Part shown: positions 24,345 to 32,150 of the stretch, piece after piece
Layout of the letters: each line of letters begins with the position of its first letter
Numbering within the stretch: the stretch's first letter is position 1
DNA from: Paractinoplanes abujensis
GTDB lineage: Bacteria > Actinomycetota > Actinomycetes > Mycobacteriales > Micromonosporaceae
Assembly: GCF_014204895.1 (NCBI RefSeq)
Contig: NZ_JACHMF010000001.1
Coordinates: forward strand, 5,084,001-5,148,000
DNA length: 64,000 bases
Direction: 5' to 3'
Notes under the pieces: model-generated
Databases searched by the model: none
What the model saw: the letters and a program-made list of their open reading frames with translations, nothing else
What the model was told of the DNA's origin: nothing
Position numbers and translations under genes: made by a program

Positions 24345-27300
24345 TCAGGACTCCAGCACACGTTCCATGGCCGCGCGGGAGCGGCGAGTCAGGCGCAGGT
24401 AGCGGTCGACGAACTCCCCCGGGTCGCCGCCGCCCAGCAGCTGCACGGTGCCGGCCAGCTCGACGCCGTGGCGGGGCAGCTGGTCGGTGGGCCGGCCCCG
24501 CACCAGGGTGAGCGCGTTGCGCACCTGGGCGGCCAGGGTCCAGCCTGCGGTCATGGCGGCCGCGTCGACCTTGTCGACCAGTTCGGCCCGGACAGCCGCG
24601 TCGAGAGCCTCGAGCGTCCGGGTCTTGCGCAGCCCCGGTTCCGCGTACGCGTGGCGCAGCTGCAACACCTGGATGGCCCACTCCACGTCGGACAGACCGC
24701 CCCGGCCCAGCTTGGTGTGGGTGTGCGGGTCGGCGTTGCGGGGCAGCCGCTCCACCTCGACGCGGGCCTTGATCCGCCGGATCTCGACGACCTGCTCGCG
24801 GGTCAGGCCGCCCTCGGGGTAGCGGATCTTGTCGGCCAGCTCCTCGAACGTACGGCCCAGGGAGGCGTCGCCGCAGACGAAACGGGCCCGCAGCAGCGCC
24901 TGGGCCTCCCACACACGCGACCAGCGAGCGTAATACTGCTGGTAGGCCGCGAGGCTGCGGACCAGCGGACCCTGCCGGCCCTCCGGGCGCAGGTCGGCGT
25001 CGATGCCCAGCTCCGGGTCGGGGGCGGGCGCGGTCAGCGATTTGCGCAGCTGCTCGGCGATGGCCAGCGCCGCGGCCGACGACTCGCTCTCGGGGGCGCC
25101 GGGCGCGGGCTCGTAGACGAAGAGCACGTCGGCGTCGGAGGGGTAGCTCATCTCGTACCCGCCGAGCCGGCCCATCCCGATGATCGCGAACGTGAGGCCG
25201 TCGGGGCCGGGACGGGCGCGCCGGGCCACGGCCAGGGCCGCGTTCAGCGTGGCGTCGGTGACGTCGGACAGCGCGATGCCGATGGCGTTGACGTCGAGCG
25301 GCTCCGCCGGGGCCAGGTCGCCCGCCTTGCTCAGCACGTCGGCGCAGGCCAGCCGGAACAGCTCACGCCGACGGCGGGCGCGCACGGCCGCGATCGCCTT
25401 GACCGGGTCCTCCGGGTAGCGCTCGGCGGCGGCCCGGAACCCGTCGAGCAGCGACTCGCGCGAGCGGGGCAGCAGTTCGGCGTCGTCGGCGAGCAGACGC
25501 AACGCCTCGGGGTCGCGGGTGAGCAGGTCGGTGGCGTAGCGCGACAGGCTGAGCACGCGGGCCAGCCGCCGGGCGACCGGGCCGCCGTCGCGCAGCAGCC
25601 GCAGATACCACGGGGTGGAGCCCAGCTTGTCGGAGACGTGGCGATAGTTGAGCAGGCCCCGGTCGGGCTCGGGGGCGTCGGCGAACTCCTGCAGCAGCAT
25701 CGGCAGCAGCGTGCGCTGAATGGCCGAGGTGCGGGTGACCCCGCCGGTGAGCGCCTGCAGGTGGCGCAGCGCGGCCGCCTGGTCGGCGAAACCGAGCACC
25801 TCGAGCCGGCGGCCGGCCGACTCGGGGGTCATCCGCAGCGCCTCGGCCGGCACCCGGGCCACGGCCTCCAGCAGCGGCTGGTAGAGCAGCTTGACGTGCA
25901 GGCGGCGGACCTGGGCGGCGTGACCCACCCAGTCGGAGCGGAACGCCTGGACGGCGTCGCGCCCGGGCAGCGCCGTGTAGCCCAGCGCGCTGGCCAGCCA
26001 GCGCAGGCCGTCGGGGTCGTCGGGCACGGTGTGCGTACGGCGGAGCTGTTGAAGTTGCAGCCGATGCTCGACGCCGCGCAGGAACCGGTAGCCACGCAGC
26101 AGGGTCTCGCCGTCCTCGCGGCCGACGTAACCGCCGGCGACCAGCGCGCGCAGGGCCGGGATGGTGCCGGGCGGCCGCAGCGTCTCGTCGATCCGGCCGT
26201 GCACGAGCTGCAGCAGCTGAACGGCGAACTCGATGTCGCGCAGCCCGCCCGGCCCCCGCTTGATCTCACGGTCGACCAGGCCCGGCGGCACATTGTCGAT
26301 GATCTTGCGGCGCATGTCGCGGACGTCGGGCACCGCCTCGGGCCGCTCCGCCGCATGCCACACCAGCGGAGCCAGATCTTCGATCCAGCGGCGGCCCAGC
26401 GCCAGGTCACCGGCGGCGGGCCGGGCCTTGAGCAGCGCCTGGAACTCCCACGTGCGCGCCCAGCGCCGGTAATAAGCCTCGTGGCTGGCCAGCGTGCGCA
26501 CCAGCGGGCCGCGGCTGCCCTCGGGCCGCAGTGCGGCGTCGACCGGCCAGGCCACCATGCCGCAGATCTCGATCAGGCGGGCCGCGACGATCGTGCCGGC
26601 GTTGAGATCCTCGTCGGAGTCGGCCACGAAGATGACGTCCACGTCGGAGACGTAGTTGAGCTCGTTGCCGCCGCACTTGCCCATGGCCACCACGGCCAGG
26701 CTGGGCTCGGGCGTCGACGCGGGCAGGCCGGCCACCGCGATCGCGTAGGCCGCGGCCAGTGTCTCGTCGGCCAGGCGGGACAGCGCGGCCATGGTCGGCT
26801 CGAGCCCCCGCCCACCGGTGAGGTCGGCGGCGGCGATCCGCAACAGCGAGATCCGGTACGCCCGGCGCAGCGCGGGCACGCTCGGCTCGTCGCTCTCCAC
26901 CTCGAGATGACCCTCGGCGCTGGGCGGCAGCCCGGTCTTGCCCGTGGCCAGCACCCGCCAGTCGGCCGGGTTGGCCACCAGGTGATCGCCGAGCGCGGAC
27001 GACGCGCCCAGCACGGCCACCAGCCGCCGCCGCAGCCCCGGGTCCTGCGCGAGCGCACCCAGCAGCGCCTCGGTGGCGTCGTTGCCGGCGATCTCGCCGC
27101 CCGGGCCGGTGACCGGACCGCCGTTGCCCCGCGCCGCCGCCCGGCCCGCCGCGTCGACCAGCCGGTGCAGCTGACGCAGGGCCAGGTTGGGGTCGGCCGC
27201 CCGGGACAGCGAGGTGAGCAGCTCGGCCGCGTCGGGGCCGGTCGGGGCCTGCGCCTCCGGGTCCCACAGCCGCAAACCGGTCGGGCCGAGCAGGTCGGCC

Positions 27301-27356
27301 ACGCGCAGGCCGTTGTCGGCGAAGCCGTACCGGGCGAGCCGGCTGGGCCGGGTCAC
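24345..27356 (-). CDS. glnE: Bifunctional glutamine synthetase adenylyltransferase/adenylyl-removing enzyme
   Basis: This 1003-aa protein has the two nucleotidyltransferase domains of GlnE. The N-terminal adenylyl-removing domain has GGNELNYVSDVDVIFVADSD near residue 225; the C-terminal adenylylating domain has GRLGGYEMSYPSDADVLFVY near 735; each is followed by its helical PII-uridylyl-transferase-like region (RGPGGLRDIEFAVQLLQL and GRGGLSDVEWAIQVLQL). It sets glutamine synthetase activity by AMP transfer to a Tyr of GlnA1. Full length. The GTG at 27356 lies 1 bp after the stop of the glutamine amidotransferase gene, so the two are coupled. The neighbouring glnA2 seems not to be its substrate. 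Confidence 0.95.
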   Translation of the reverse strand: MTRPSRLARYGFADNGLRVADLLGPTGLRLWDPEAQAPTGPDAAELLTSLSRAADPNLALRQLHRLVDAAGRAAARGNGGPVTGPGGEIAGNDATEALLGALAQDPGLRRRLVAVLGASSALGDHLVANPADWRVLATGKTGLPPSAEGHLEVESDEPSVPALRRAYRISLLRIAAADLTGGRGLEPTMAALSRLADETLAAAYAIAVAGLPASTPEPSLAVVAMGKCGGNELNYVSDVDVIFVADSDEDLNAGTIVAARLIEICGMVAWPVDAALRPEGSRGPLVRTLASHEAYYRRWARTWEFQALLKARPAAGDLALGRRWIEDLAPLVWHAAERPEAVPDVRDMRRKIIDNVPPGLVDREIKRGPGGLRDIEFAVQLLQLVHGRIDETLRPPGTIPALRALVAGGYVGREDGETLLRGYRFLRGVEHRLQLQQLRRTHTVPDDPDGLRWLASALGYTALPGRDAVQAFRSDWVGHAAQVRRLHVKLLYQPLLEAVARVPAEALRMTPESAGRRLEVLGFADQAAALRHLQALTGGVTRTSAIQRTLLPMLLQEFADAPEPDRGLLNYRHVSDKLGSTPWYLRLLRDGGPVARRLARVLSLSRYATDLLTRDPEALRLLADDAELLPRSRESLLDGFRAAAERYPEDPVKAIAAVRARRRRELFRLACADVLSKAGDLAPAEPLDVNAIGIALSDVTDATLNAALAVARRARPGPDGLTFAIIGMGRLGGYEMSYPSDADVLFVYEPAPGAPESESSAAALAIAEQLRKSLTAPAPDPELGIDADLRPEGRQGPLVRSLAAYQQYYARWSRVWEAQALLRARFVCGDASLGRTFEELADKIRYPEGGLTREQVVEIRRIKARVEVERLPRNADPHTHTKLGRGGLSDVEWAIQVLQLRHAYAEPGLRKTRTLEALDAAVRAELVDKVDAAAMTAGWTLAAQVRNALTLVRGRPTDQLPRHGVELAGTVQLLGGGDPGEFVDRYLRLTRRSRAAMERVLES

Positions 27357-27357
27357 G

Positions 27358-28143
27358 TCACTGCCCCAGCAGCGGAAGGGTGCGGCCGGTGCCGGGCGCG
27401 GGTATGTCGGCGTCGGGCAAGGTGCCCAGGGCCAGCGAGGCGAAGCGGGCGGCGAACGGCTGCCACACCTCCTCGACGTCGGGCAGCACGTCGGCGGTGG
27501 CGAAGACGACGGCCTCGGAGTCGTAGCCGAGCTCGTCGATCGTGGCCCGGTCGCTCGCGGCCCACTGCTCGATCATCGCGGCGTCGCACTCGATGTGGAA
27601 CTGCAGACCCCAGGCCCGGTCACCCAGCCGGAAAGCCTGATGCGGATAGCGGCTGGACGCGGCCAGCAGCACGGCCTGCAGCGGCAACTCGGTGATCTCG
27701 TCGCGATGCCACTGGACGACGTCGGGCAGCAGCGGCACCCACTTGAACAGCGGGTCGGTGTCGGCCGCGTCGCGCTTGCCGACCAGGCCCGGGCCGATCT
27801 CGGGACCGCTGGTGCTGCGCTCGACCAGACCGCCGTGGGCGCTCGCCAGCAGCTGACCACCCAGGCAGACGCCGAGCGTGGGCACCCGGTGGCGCACCGC
27901 CTTGCGCAGCAACCCCTCCAGAGCCGGGAACCACGGCGCCCCGGGCACGCCCTCGGCGTCGGAATACGCGTTCTGGTCGCCGCCCAGCACGACGAGCGCG
28001 AGGTAGCCGTCGAGGGTCTCGGGCAGCTGGTCACCGGCGTGCGGCCGCAGCACGGTCAGCTCCAGCCCCGCCTCGGTCAGCCACTCGCCGAGCCGGCGCA
28101 GGTCGTCGGTCGGATCGTTCTCGATGACTAGTGCAGTCGCCAC
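27358..28143 (-). CDS. Class I glutamine amidotransferase-like protein
   Basis: This 261-aa protein has a GATase1 fold. The nucleophile Cys lies in VPTLGVCLGGQLLASAHGG and the His-Glu pair in WGLQFHIECD. It resembles the GMP-synthase-like glutamine amidotransferases that lie next to glnE in many actinobacteria. It would release ammonia from glutamine or a gamma-glutamyl compound; the partner synthase is not evident. The GTG at 28143 is chosen over upstream starts because TAGCCT (28151-28156) ends 7 nt before it. Its stop is 1 bp before glnE. It is divergent from the EamA gene, 31 bp away. Confidence 0.82.
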   Translation of the reverse strand: MATALVIENDPTDDLRRLGEWLTEAGLELTVLRPHAGDQLPETLDGYLALVVLGGDQNAYSDAEGVPGAPWFPALEGLLRKAVRHRVPTLGVCLGGQLLASAHGGLVERSTSGPEIGPGLVGKRDAADTDPLFKWVPLLPDVVQWHRDEITELPLQAVLLAASSRYPHQAFRLGDRAWGLQFHIECDAAMIEQWAASDRATIDELGYDSEAVVFATADVLPDVEEVWQPFAARFASLALGTLPDADIPAPGTGRTLPLLGQ

Positions 28144-28174
28144 GCCCACGAGGCTAACCGCTAGCGTCGCCGGC
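28144..28174. promoter_or_regulatory. 31-bp divergent leaderless promoters
   Basis: The minus -10 TAGCCT (28151-28156) ends 7 nt before the GTG at 28143, and the plus -10 TAGCGT (28162-28167) ends 7 nt before the ATG at 28175. Five base pairs separate the two boxes, so glnE-operon and exporter promoters compete for the same DNA. Confidence 0.6.
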
Positions 28175-29140
28175 ATGTCGGCCGCGCCCCTGCTCGTGCT
28201 CGCATCGGTGATTTCGATCCAGTTCGGGTCGGCGGTCGGCCGCACCCTCTTCGACGACCTCGGCGCCACCGGCGTGGTGCTGCTGCGGGCCGGCCTCTCG
28301 GCCCTGGTGCTGGCCGTGCTGGTGCGCCCGCGCCTGCGCACCTGGCCCCGCGCGGCCTGGCGGGCGGCGTGCCTGCTCGGGATCGCGGTGGCCGGCCTCA
28401 ACCTGTTCTCCGCGCTGGCCATGCGCACGGTGCCGCTGGGCGTGGTCGTCACCGTGTCGTTCCTGGGCCCGCTGACCGTCGCGCTCGTGCAGACCCGCCG
28501 CCTGCTCGACCTGCTCTGGGCGCTGCTGGCCGGGGCCGGGGTGGCCCTGCTGTGGTGGCATCCCGGCCCGTCGGTGCCGCCCGCCGGGCTCGGGCTGGCC
28601 GCACTGGCCGGGGTGTGCGGCGCGGGCTACATCGTGCTCACCGCCAGGGTGGGCGGCCTGGTGCCCGGAGTGGGCGCCCTGCCGGTCTCGCTGAGCGTGG
28701 CCACCCTGGTGGCGCTGCCCTTCGGCCTCACCGGGGTCCGCGCTGTCGTCGACGAACCGTTGTTGCTGGCCGGCGCGGGCTCGGTGGCGCTGCTGCAGAC
28801 CATTTTCCCGTACGTCCTGGAACTGCTCGCGCTGCGCCGCATCCCCACGCGCGTCTTCGGCATCCTGGCCAGCCTCAACCCGGCCGCGGCGGCGATCGCG
28901 GGCCTGCTCGTGCTCGATCAGCACCTGGGACCGGTCTCGCTGGCCGCCCTGGCCCTGGTCACACTGGCCAGCGCCGGCGTCACCGTGACGGGCGGCGCTC
29001 CGCGGTCCGGCCCGTCCGTCATGCCGGCTCCGCGGGAGTCCAGCGGGCCACCAGTTCCTCGTCCTCGGTCTCGCCCGTCTCGCGGAAGCCGAGCGCCCGG
29101 TAGAGCCGCCTGGCCGCGGCGTTGGCGGCGGCATAACTGA
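28175..29140 (+). CDS. EamA/RhtA-type ten-helix exporter
   Basis: This 321-aa inner-membrane transporter of the drug/metabolite superfamily has ten helices in two EamA halves (residues about 5-135 and 145-285). Visible are SIQFGSAVGRTLFDDLGATG, LNLFSALAMRTVPLGVVVTV and PTRVFGILASLNPAAAAIAG, close to RhtA threonine/homoserine exporters. The ATG at 28175 has TAGCGT 7 nt upstream. The last 40 residues are an Arg/Pro/Ser-rich tail that lies antisense to the end of the GNAT gene (122-bp overlap) and is probably not functional. The exported substrate is unknown. Confidence 0.82.
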   Translation: MSAAPLLVLASVISIQFGSAVGRTLFDDLGATGVVLLRAGLSALVLAVLVRPRLRTWPRAAWRAACLLGIAVAGLNLFSALAMRTVPLGVVVTVSFLGPLTVALVQTRRLLDLLWALLAGAGVALLWWHPGPSVPPAGLGLAALAGVCGAGYIVLTARVGGLVPGVGALPVSLSVATLVALPFGLTGVRAVVDEPLLLAGAGSVALLQTIFPYVLELLALRRIPTRVFGILASLNPAAAAIAGLLVLDQHLGPVSLAALALVTLASAGVTVTGGAPRSGPSVMPAPRESSGPPVPRPRSRPSRGSRAPGRAAWPRRWRRHN

Positions 29141-29477
29141 GCGCCACGTCGGGCGTGCCCGGCTCAGCGATCAGCCGTTCCCGCAGGGTGCGCACGATCG
29201 CCTGCCCGATGCCCTGACGCTGATGCTGGGCGCCGACGACGAGCCCACCGATCCAGGCGCTGCGGTCGTCGTCGATCCCCCACATGACGAACCCGACCAC
29301 CTCGCCGCCCCGGACCGCCGCCAGCGGGTGCCACGTGTCCCCGTAATGGCACAGGCAGAGGTAATAGCTGACCGCATTGACGAACTGCTGCTGCTCCCCT
29401 CGCAGGGCGAGGCCGGCACAGTCGCGCCAGTTCTCCGCCGTCACCGGCACCAACTCAACCCCGTGATCGATCGACAT
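29019..29477 (-). CDS. GNAT family N-acetyltransferase
   Basis: This 152-aa protein is of the spermidine/aminoglycoside-acetyltransferase-like GNAT type. The core is VGFVMWGIDDDRSAWIGGLV, VGAQHQRQGIGQAIVRTLRE with the acetyl-CoA loop QRQGIG, and ANAAARRLYRALGFRETGE. The ATG at 29477 has CAGAAT (29484-29489) ending 6 nt upstream, consistent with a leaderless transcript. Its 3' end overlaps the EamA gene on the opposite strand by 122 bp. The acceptor is unknown. Confidence 0.83.
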   Translation of the reverse strand: MSIDHGVELVPVTAENWRDCAGLALRGEQQQFVNAVSYYLCLCHYGDTWHPLAAVRGGEVVGFVMWGIDDDRSAWIGGLVVGAQHQRQGIGQAIVRTLRERLIAEPGTPDVALSYAAANAAARRLYRALGFRETGETEDEELVARWTPAEPA

Positions 29478-29514
29478 CGCGCCATTCTGCCCGAGTCCCG
29501 GACGCGCACCCCGG

Positions 29515-29541
29515 TTATCCACAGCCCCAGAGTTGTCCACA
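29515..29541 (+). other. Paired DnaA-box-like motifs
   Basis: TTATCCACA (29515-29523), 9 bp, then TTGTCCACA (29533-29541). The first matches the general bacterial DnaA box and the second the actinobacterial box. A similar pair occurs at 53939-53964. Confidence 0.45.
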
Positions 29542-29816
29542 GGCCCCGGCGCGCTCGCCCCAAGATCGCCCCAGCTCGATAAAATCGTGTCAGGGTGGGG
29601 GTCCCCCGGTAGGGCGGGCCCCTGTGTGGGGTGAGCTGCGCAAATGAGGCTGAGCCGCGGCGTGCGTCGGCTGCGCACATGAGCATGGTGGGCGAGTAGC
29701 TCGGCCCGGCGGGCCGAGGGCCGGCCCGCGGCGCGGGTCCCCTGCGCCAATGAGGACGAGCCGCTGCATGGGCCGGCCGAGCGGATGAGGCAGAGCCGCT
29801 GTCCGGGGCCGGCCGC

Positions 29817-29952
29817 GCGAACGAGGACGCCCCTGCGAAACGGGGGCTGGGCGAACGAGGACGCCCCTGCGAAACGAGGGCTGGGCGAACGAGGACGCCC
29901 CCGCGAAACGAGGGCTGGGCGAACGAGGACGCCCCCGCGAAACGGGGGCGGC
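29817..29952. repeat. 34-bp tandem repeat, four copies
   Basis: Units lie at 29817-29850, 29851-29884, 29885-29918 and 29919-29952, with the consensus beginning GCGAACGAGGACGCCCC and ending GGGGGCTGG. Each unit can form a small GCCCC/GGGGC hairpin around a GCGAAAC loop; the fourth copy has the longest stem (GCCCCC/GGGGGC). The copies differ mainly at C/T and G/A positions of the stem. No spacers separate them, so this is not a CRISPR array. Confidence 0.85.
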
Positions 29953-29983
29953 GCGAGCGAGAAGGCCGGCGAGGGCGAGCGCC

Positions 29984-30116
29984 CGGTTTTCCGGGCGTCA
30001 CCACTCACGCACGTCGCCCGGGTGGGTTTCGTGTTTTGGACGCGTCAGCGGCCGGCGAAACCCGCCCGGGCCCCCGCGGGAGCGACGGCCCGCACCCCCC
30101 ACCCCGCTAGGACATC
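29984..30116 (+). repeat. 133-bp dispersed element, copy 1
   Basis: This segment matches 32989-33120 in reverse complement, with about 11 substitutions and one single-base gap (about 91% identity). It contains a long hairpin: arm GCCCGGGTGGGTTTCG (30015 region) and arm CGAAACCCGCCCGGGC (30056 region), paired over 16 bp with one G-U type mismatch. It begins at the stop codon of the minus-strand DUF350 gene, so it forms that gene's 3' untranslated end. Confidence 0.8.
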
Positions 30117-30540
30117 AGGAAATGCAGGCGCACACGATGAGGGCCGCGCCGAAGTGGGAGGCCGCGCTGACCAGGGCGCCGCCGTGGCGTTCCGGGGTGC
30201 AGATGACCTCGCCCAGTTTGCCGGGGGTCATCCAGTCGAGCACCAGGAACGCCAGGCCCATGATGCCGATGCCGATGATGCCGAACAGCACCGTCGACGC
30301 CAGGCCCTGGCCGAACGAGTCGTACGACGTGAAGATCGCCGTGAACACGATGGCCGCGATGCCGAGCTGGTTGGCCGCCAGCAGCAGCGACGCGTTGGGG
30401 TTGCGCTCGACGAAGATCAGGTCGCGCAGTTTGCCCGGTGTGAGCAGGTCGACGAGGACGTAGCCCACCGCCATCAGCCCGATGCCGACGATTCCGAAAA
30501 CCAGACTGCGCCCAGCACCCTCAAGCAGATCTTCCAGCAC
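30115..30540 (-). CDS. DUF350 family membrane protein
   Basis: This 141-aa protein has four membrane helices arranged as two DUF350 units; each ends in a similar motif (VLVDLLTPGKLRDLI and LVLDWMTPGKLGEVI), an internal duplication typical of the family. The function of DUF350 is not settled; it is often found near stress and membrane-repair genes. The GTG at 30538-30540 has GGGAGAGG just upstream. The gene is oriented like glnA2 and lies 57 bp downstream of its stop. Copy 1 of the 133-bp element begins at its stop codon. Confidence 0.82.
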   Translation of the reverse strand: MLEDLLEGAGRSLVFGIVGIGLMAVGYVLVDLLTPGKLRDLIFVERNPNASLLLAANQLGIAAIVFTAIFTSYDSFGQGLASTVLFGIIGIGIMGLAFLVLDWMTPGKLGEVICTPERHGGALVSAASHFGAALIVCACIS

Positions 30541-30597
30541 GGCCTCTCCCTTGTCGCGCGACGTCAGGAGAGACCGTACAAGACCAGGCCAACGTCT

Positions 30598-31950
30598 TTA
30601 CAGCGCGCCCAGGTAACGCTGCCGCTCGTACGGCGTGACCTCGCGCCGGTACTGCTCCCATTCGGCCGTTTTGTTGCGCAGGAAGAAGTCGAAAACGTGC
30701 TCGCCGAGCACTTCGGGGATCAGTTCCGACTTGCTCATGACGTCGATCGCCTCGGACAGGTTTTCCGGGAGCGCCTCGTAGCCGGCCGCCTTGCGCTCGG
30801 CGGGCGAGAGCGACCACACGTCGTCCTCGGCGCCGGGCGGCAGCTCGTAGCCCTCCTCGATGCCCTTGAGGCCCGCGCCCAGCAGCACGGCGAAGGCCAG
30901 GTACGGGTTCGTGGCGGAGTCGATCGAGCGGACCTCGACGCGGGCCGAGCTGGGTTTGCCGAACGCGGGCACGCGGACCAGGGCCGAGCGGTTGAGGTGA
31001 CCCCAGCTGACGAACGCGGGCGACTCGGTCACCACGTTGGGCAGCTGCAGCGGGAAGAGCCGCTTGTACGAGTTCACGTACTGGTTGGTCACGGCGGTGT
31101 ATTCCCGCGCGTGCACGAGCAGGCCGGCGATGAACGAACGCGCGGTCTTGGACAGCTTCTGCGGGTCGTCGGCGTCGTAGAACGCGTTCCGCTCGCCCTC
31201 CATCAGCGAGAGGTGCGTGTGCATGCCGCTGCCGGGCTGGTCGGTGTACGGCTTCGGCATGAACGTGGCCCGCACGCCCTGCGAGAGCGCGACCTCCTTG
31301 ACCACGTGCCGGAACGTCATGATGTTGTCGGCGGTGGTCAGCGCGTCGGCGTAGCGCAGGTCGATCTCCTGCTGGCCGGGGGCGACCTCGTGGTGGCTGA
31401 ACTCGACCGAGATGCCGATCCGCTCGAGCGCGAGCACGGCCTGGCGGCGGAAGTCGCGCGCGATGGAGTGGGTGGTGTGGTCGAAGTAGCCGCCGTTGTC
31501 GACCGGGACGGGCACCGAGCCGTCGAGCGGGCCGTCCTGTACGAGGAAGAACTCGACCTCGGGGTGGGTGTAGAAGGTGAAGCCCTTCTCGGCCGCCTTG
31601 GCCAGCATGCGGCGCAGCACGTGCCGCGGGTCGGCCCACGCGGCGCTGCCGTCGGGCAGCAGGATGTCGCAGAACATGCGGGCGCTCTCGCCGCTGGCGC
31701 CACCTTCGAACGGGAAGACCTGGAACGTCGTCGGGTCGGGCATGGCGACCATGTCCGACTCGTAGACCCGGGCGAAGCCTTCGATCGCCGAGCCGTCGAT
31801 GCCCATACCCTCCTCGAAGGCGGACTCGAGCTCGGCCGGGGCGACCGAGACGCTCTTGAGCGTGCCCAGCACATCGGTGAACCAGAGCCGGACAAAACGG
31901 ATGTCGCGCTCCTCCAGAGTACGAAGCACGAACTCCTGCTGTCGGTCCAC
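30598..31950 (-). CDS. glnA2: Glutamine synthetase type I, GlnA2
   Basis: This 450-aa enzyme makes glutamine from glutamate, ammonia and ATP. Visible blocks are RFVRLWFTDVLGTLKSV, DGSAIEGFARVYESDM, the metal/substrate region HPEVEFFLV and EFSHHEVAPGQQEIDLRYAD, GSGMHTHLSL, and RSALVRVPAFG...SARVEVRS. The position of the adenylylation Tyr (NLYDLP in GlnA1) reads DDVWSLSP here, so GlnE probably does not modify it. The GTG at 31950 is chosen over 31956 because AGGGG is 5 nt upstream and it matches the start of mycobacterial GlnA2. The order with glnE and panB follows mycobacteria. A GlnR-like box lies upstream. Confidence 0.92.
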   Translation of the reverse strand: MDRQQEFVLRTLEERDIRFVRLWFTDVLGTLKSVSVAPAELESAFEEGMGIDGSAIEGFARVYESDMVAMPDPTTFQVFPFEGGASGESARMFCDILLPDGSAAWADPRHVLRRMLAKAAEKGFTFYTHPEVEFFLVQDGPLDGSVPVPVDNGGYFDHTTHSIARDFRRQAVLALERIGISVEFSHHEVAPGQQEIDLRYADALTTADNIMTFRHVVKEVALSQGVRATFMPKPYTDQPGSGMHTHLSLMEGERNAFYDADDPQKLSKTARSFIAGLLVHAREYTAVTNQYVNSYKRLFPLQLPNVVTESPAFVSWGHLNRSALVRVPAFGKPSSARVEVRSIDSATNPYLAFAVLLGAGLKGIEEGYELPPGAEDDVWSLSPAERKAAGYEALPENLSEAIDVMSKSELIPEVLGEHVFDFFLRNKTAEWEQYRREVTPYERQRYLGAL

Positions 31951-31998
31951 GTTCACCCCTAGTAGTGATGACTTGACAAGCCAGTCTTCCCCGGCCCA

Positions 31999-32014
31999 GT
32001 TACGCCGAGATTAC
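31999..32014 (-). promoter_or_regulatory. Candidate GlnR operator upstream of glnA2
   Basis: On the minus strand the sequence reads GTAAT-N6-GTAAC, close to the GlnR half-site pair gTnAC-N6-GaAAC of actinobacteria. It lies about 50-65 bp upstream of the glnA2 start, a usual place for activation. Confidence 0.4.
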
Positions 32015-32082
32015 GCTGGCACTGCCTCCCTCCGGCGGCCTGGGGTGTGAAAACCCGCACTCGCCCCTGACCGCGGCACCGG

Positions 32083-32113
32083 CCCGGGTGCGACGATCGG
32101 ATCAGCACCCGGG
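32083..32113 (+). promoter_or_regulatory. Perfect 9-bp inverted repeat in the panB leader
   Basis: CCCGGGTGC (32083-32091), a 13-nt loop and GCACCCGGG (32105-32113) form a strong hairpin 38 nt before the panB start, in the probable untranslated leader. It could be an operator dyad or an RNA structure affecting translation or elongation. Confidence 0.5.
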
Positions 32114-32150
32114 GACCGCATCCGCGCGGCCTCGAGGGAAGGAGCACACC

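Larger units (their letters stand above)
29478..30114. other. 637-bp intergenic region holding repeats and DnaA-box-like sites
   Basis: No convincing gene is present. The region holds a pair of DnaA-box-like motifs (29515-29541), a set of diverged GC-rich segments with recurring ATGAGG...GAGCCGC words (29640-29815), the 34-bp tandem array (29817-29952), and the plus-oriented copy of the 133-bp dispersed element (29984-30116). Frames read open on both strands only because the tandem unit is not a multiple of three and is free of stops. Confidence 0.6.

Noticed and set aside
29817..29952. Tandem repeats as a possible CRISPR array
   Set aside because: The 34-bp units are adjacent with no unique spacers and no cas genes are in the window.
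29560..30008. Minus- and plus-strand proteins encoded by the tandem repeats
   Set aside because: Both strands are open only because the repeat lacks stops; products are Arg/Pro/Gly repeats with no start context.
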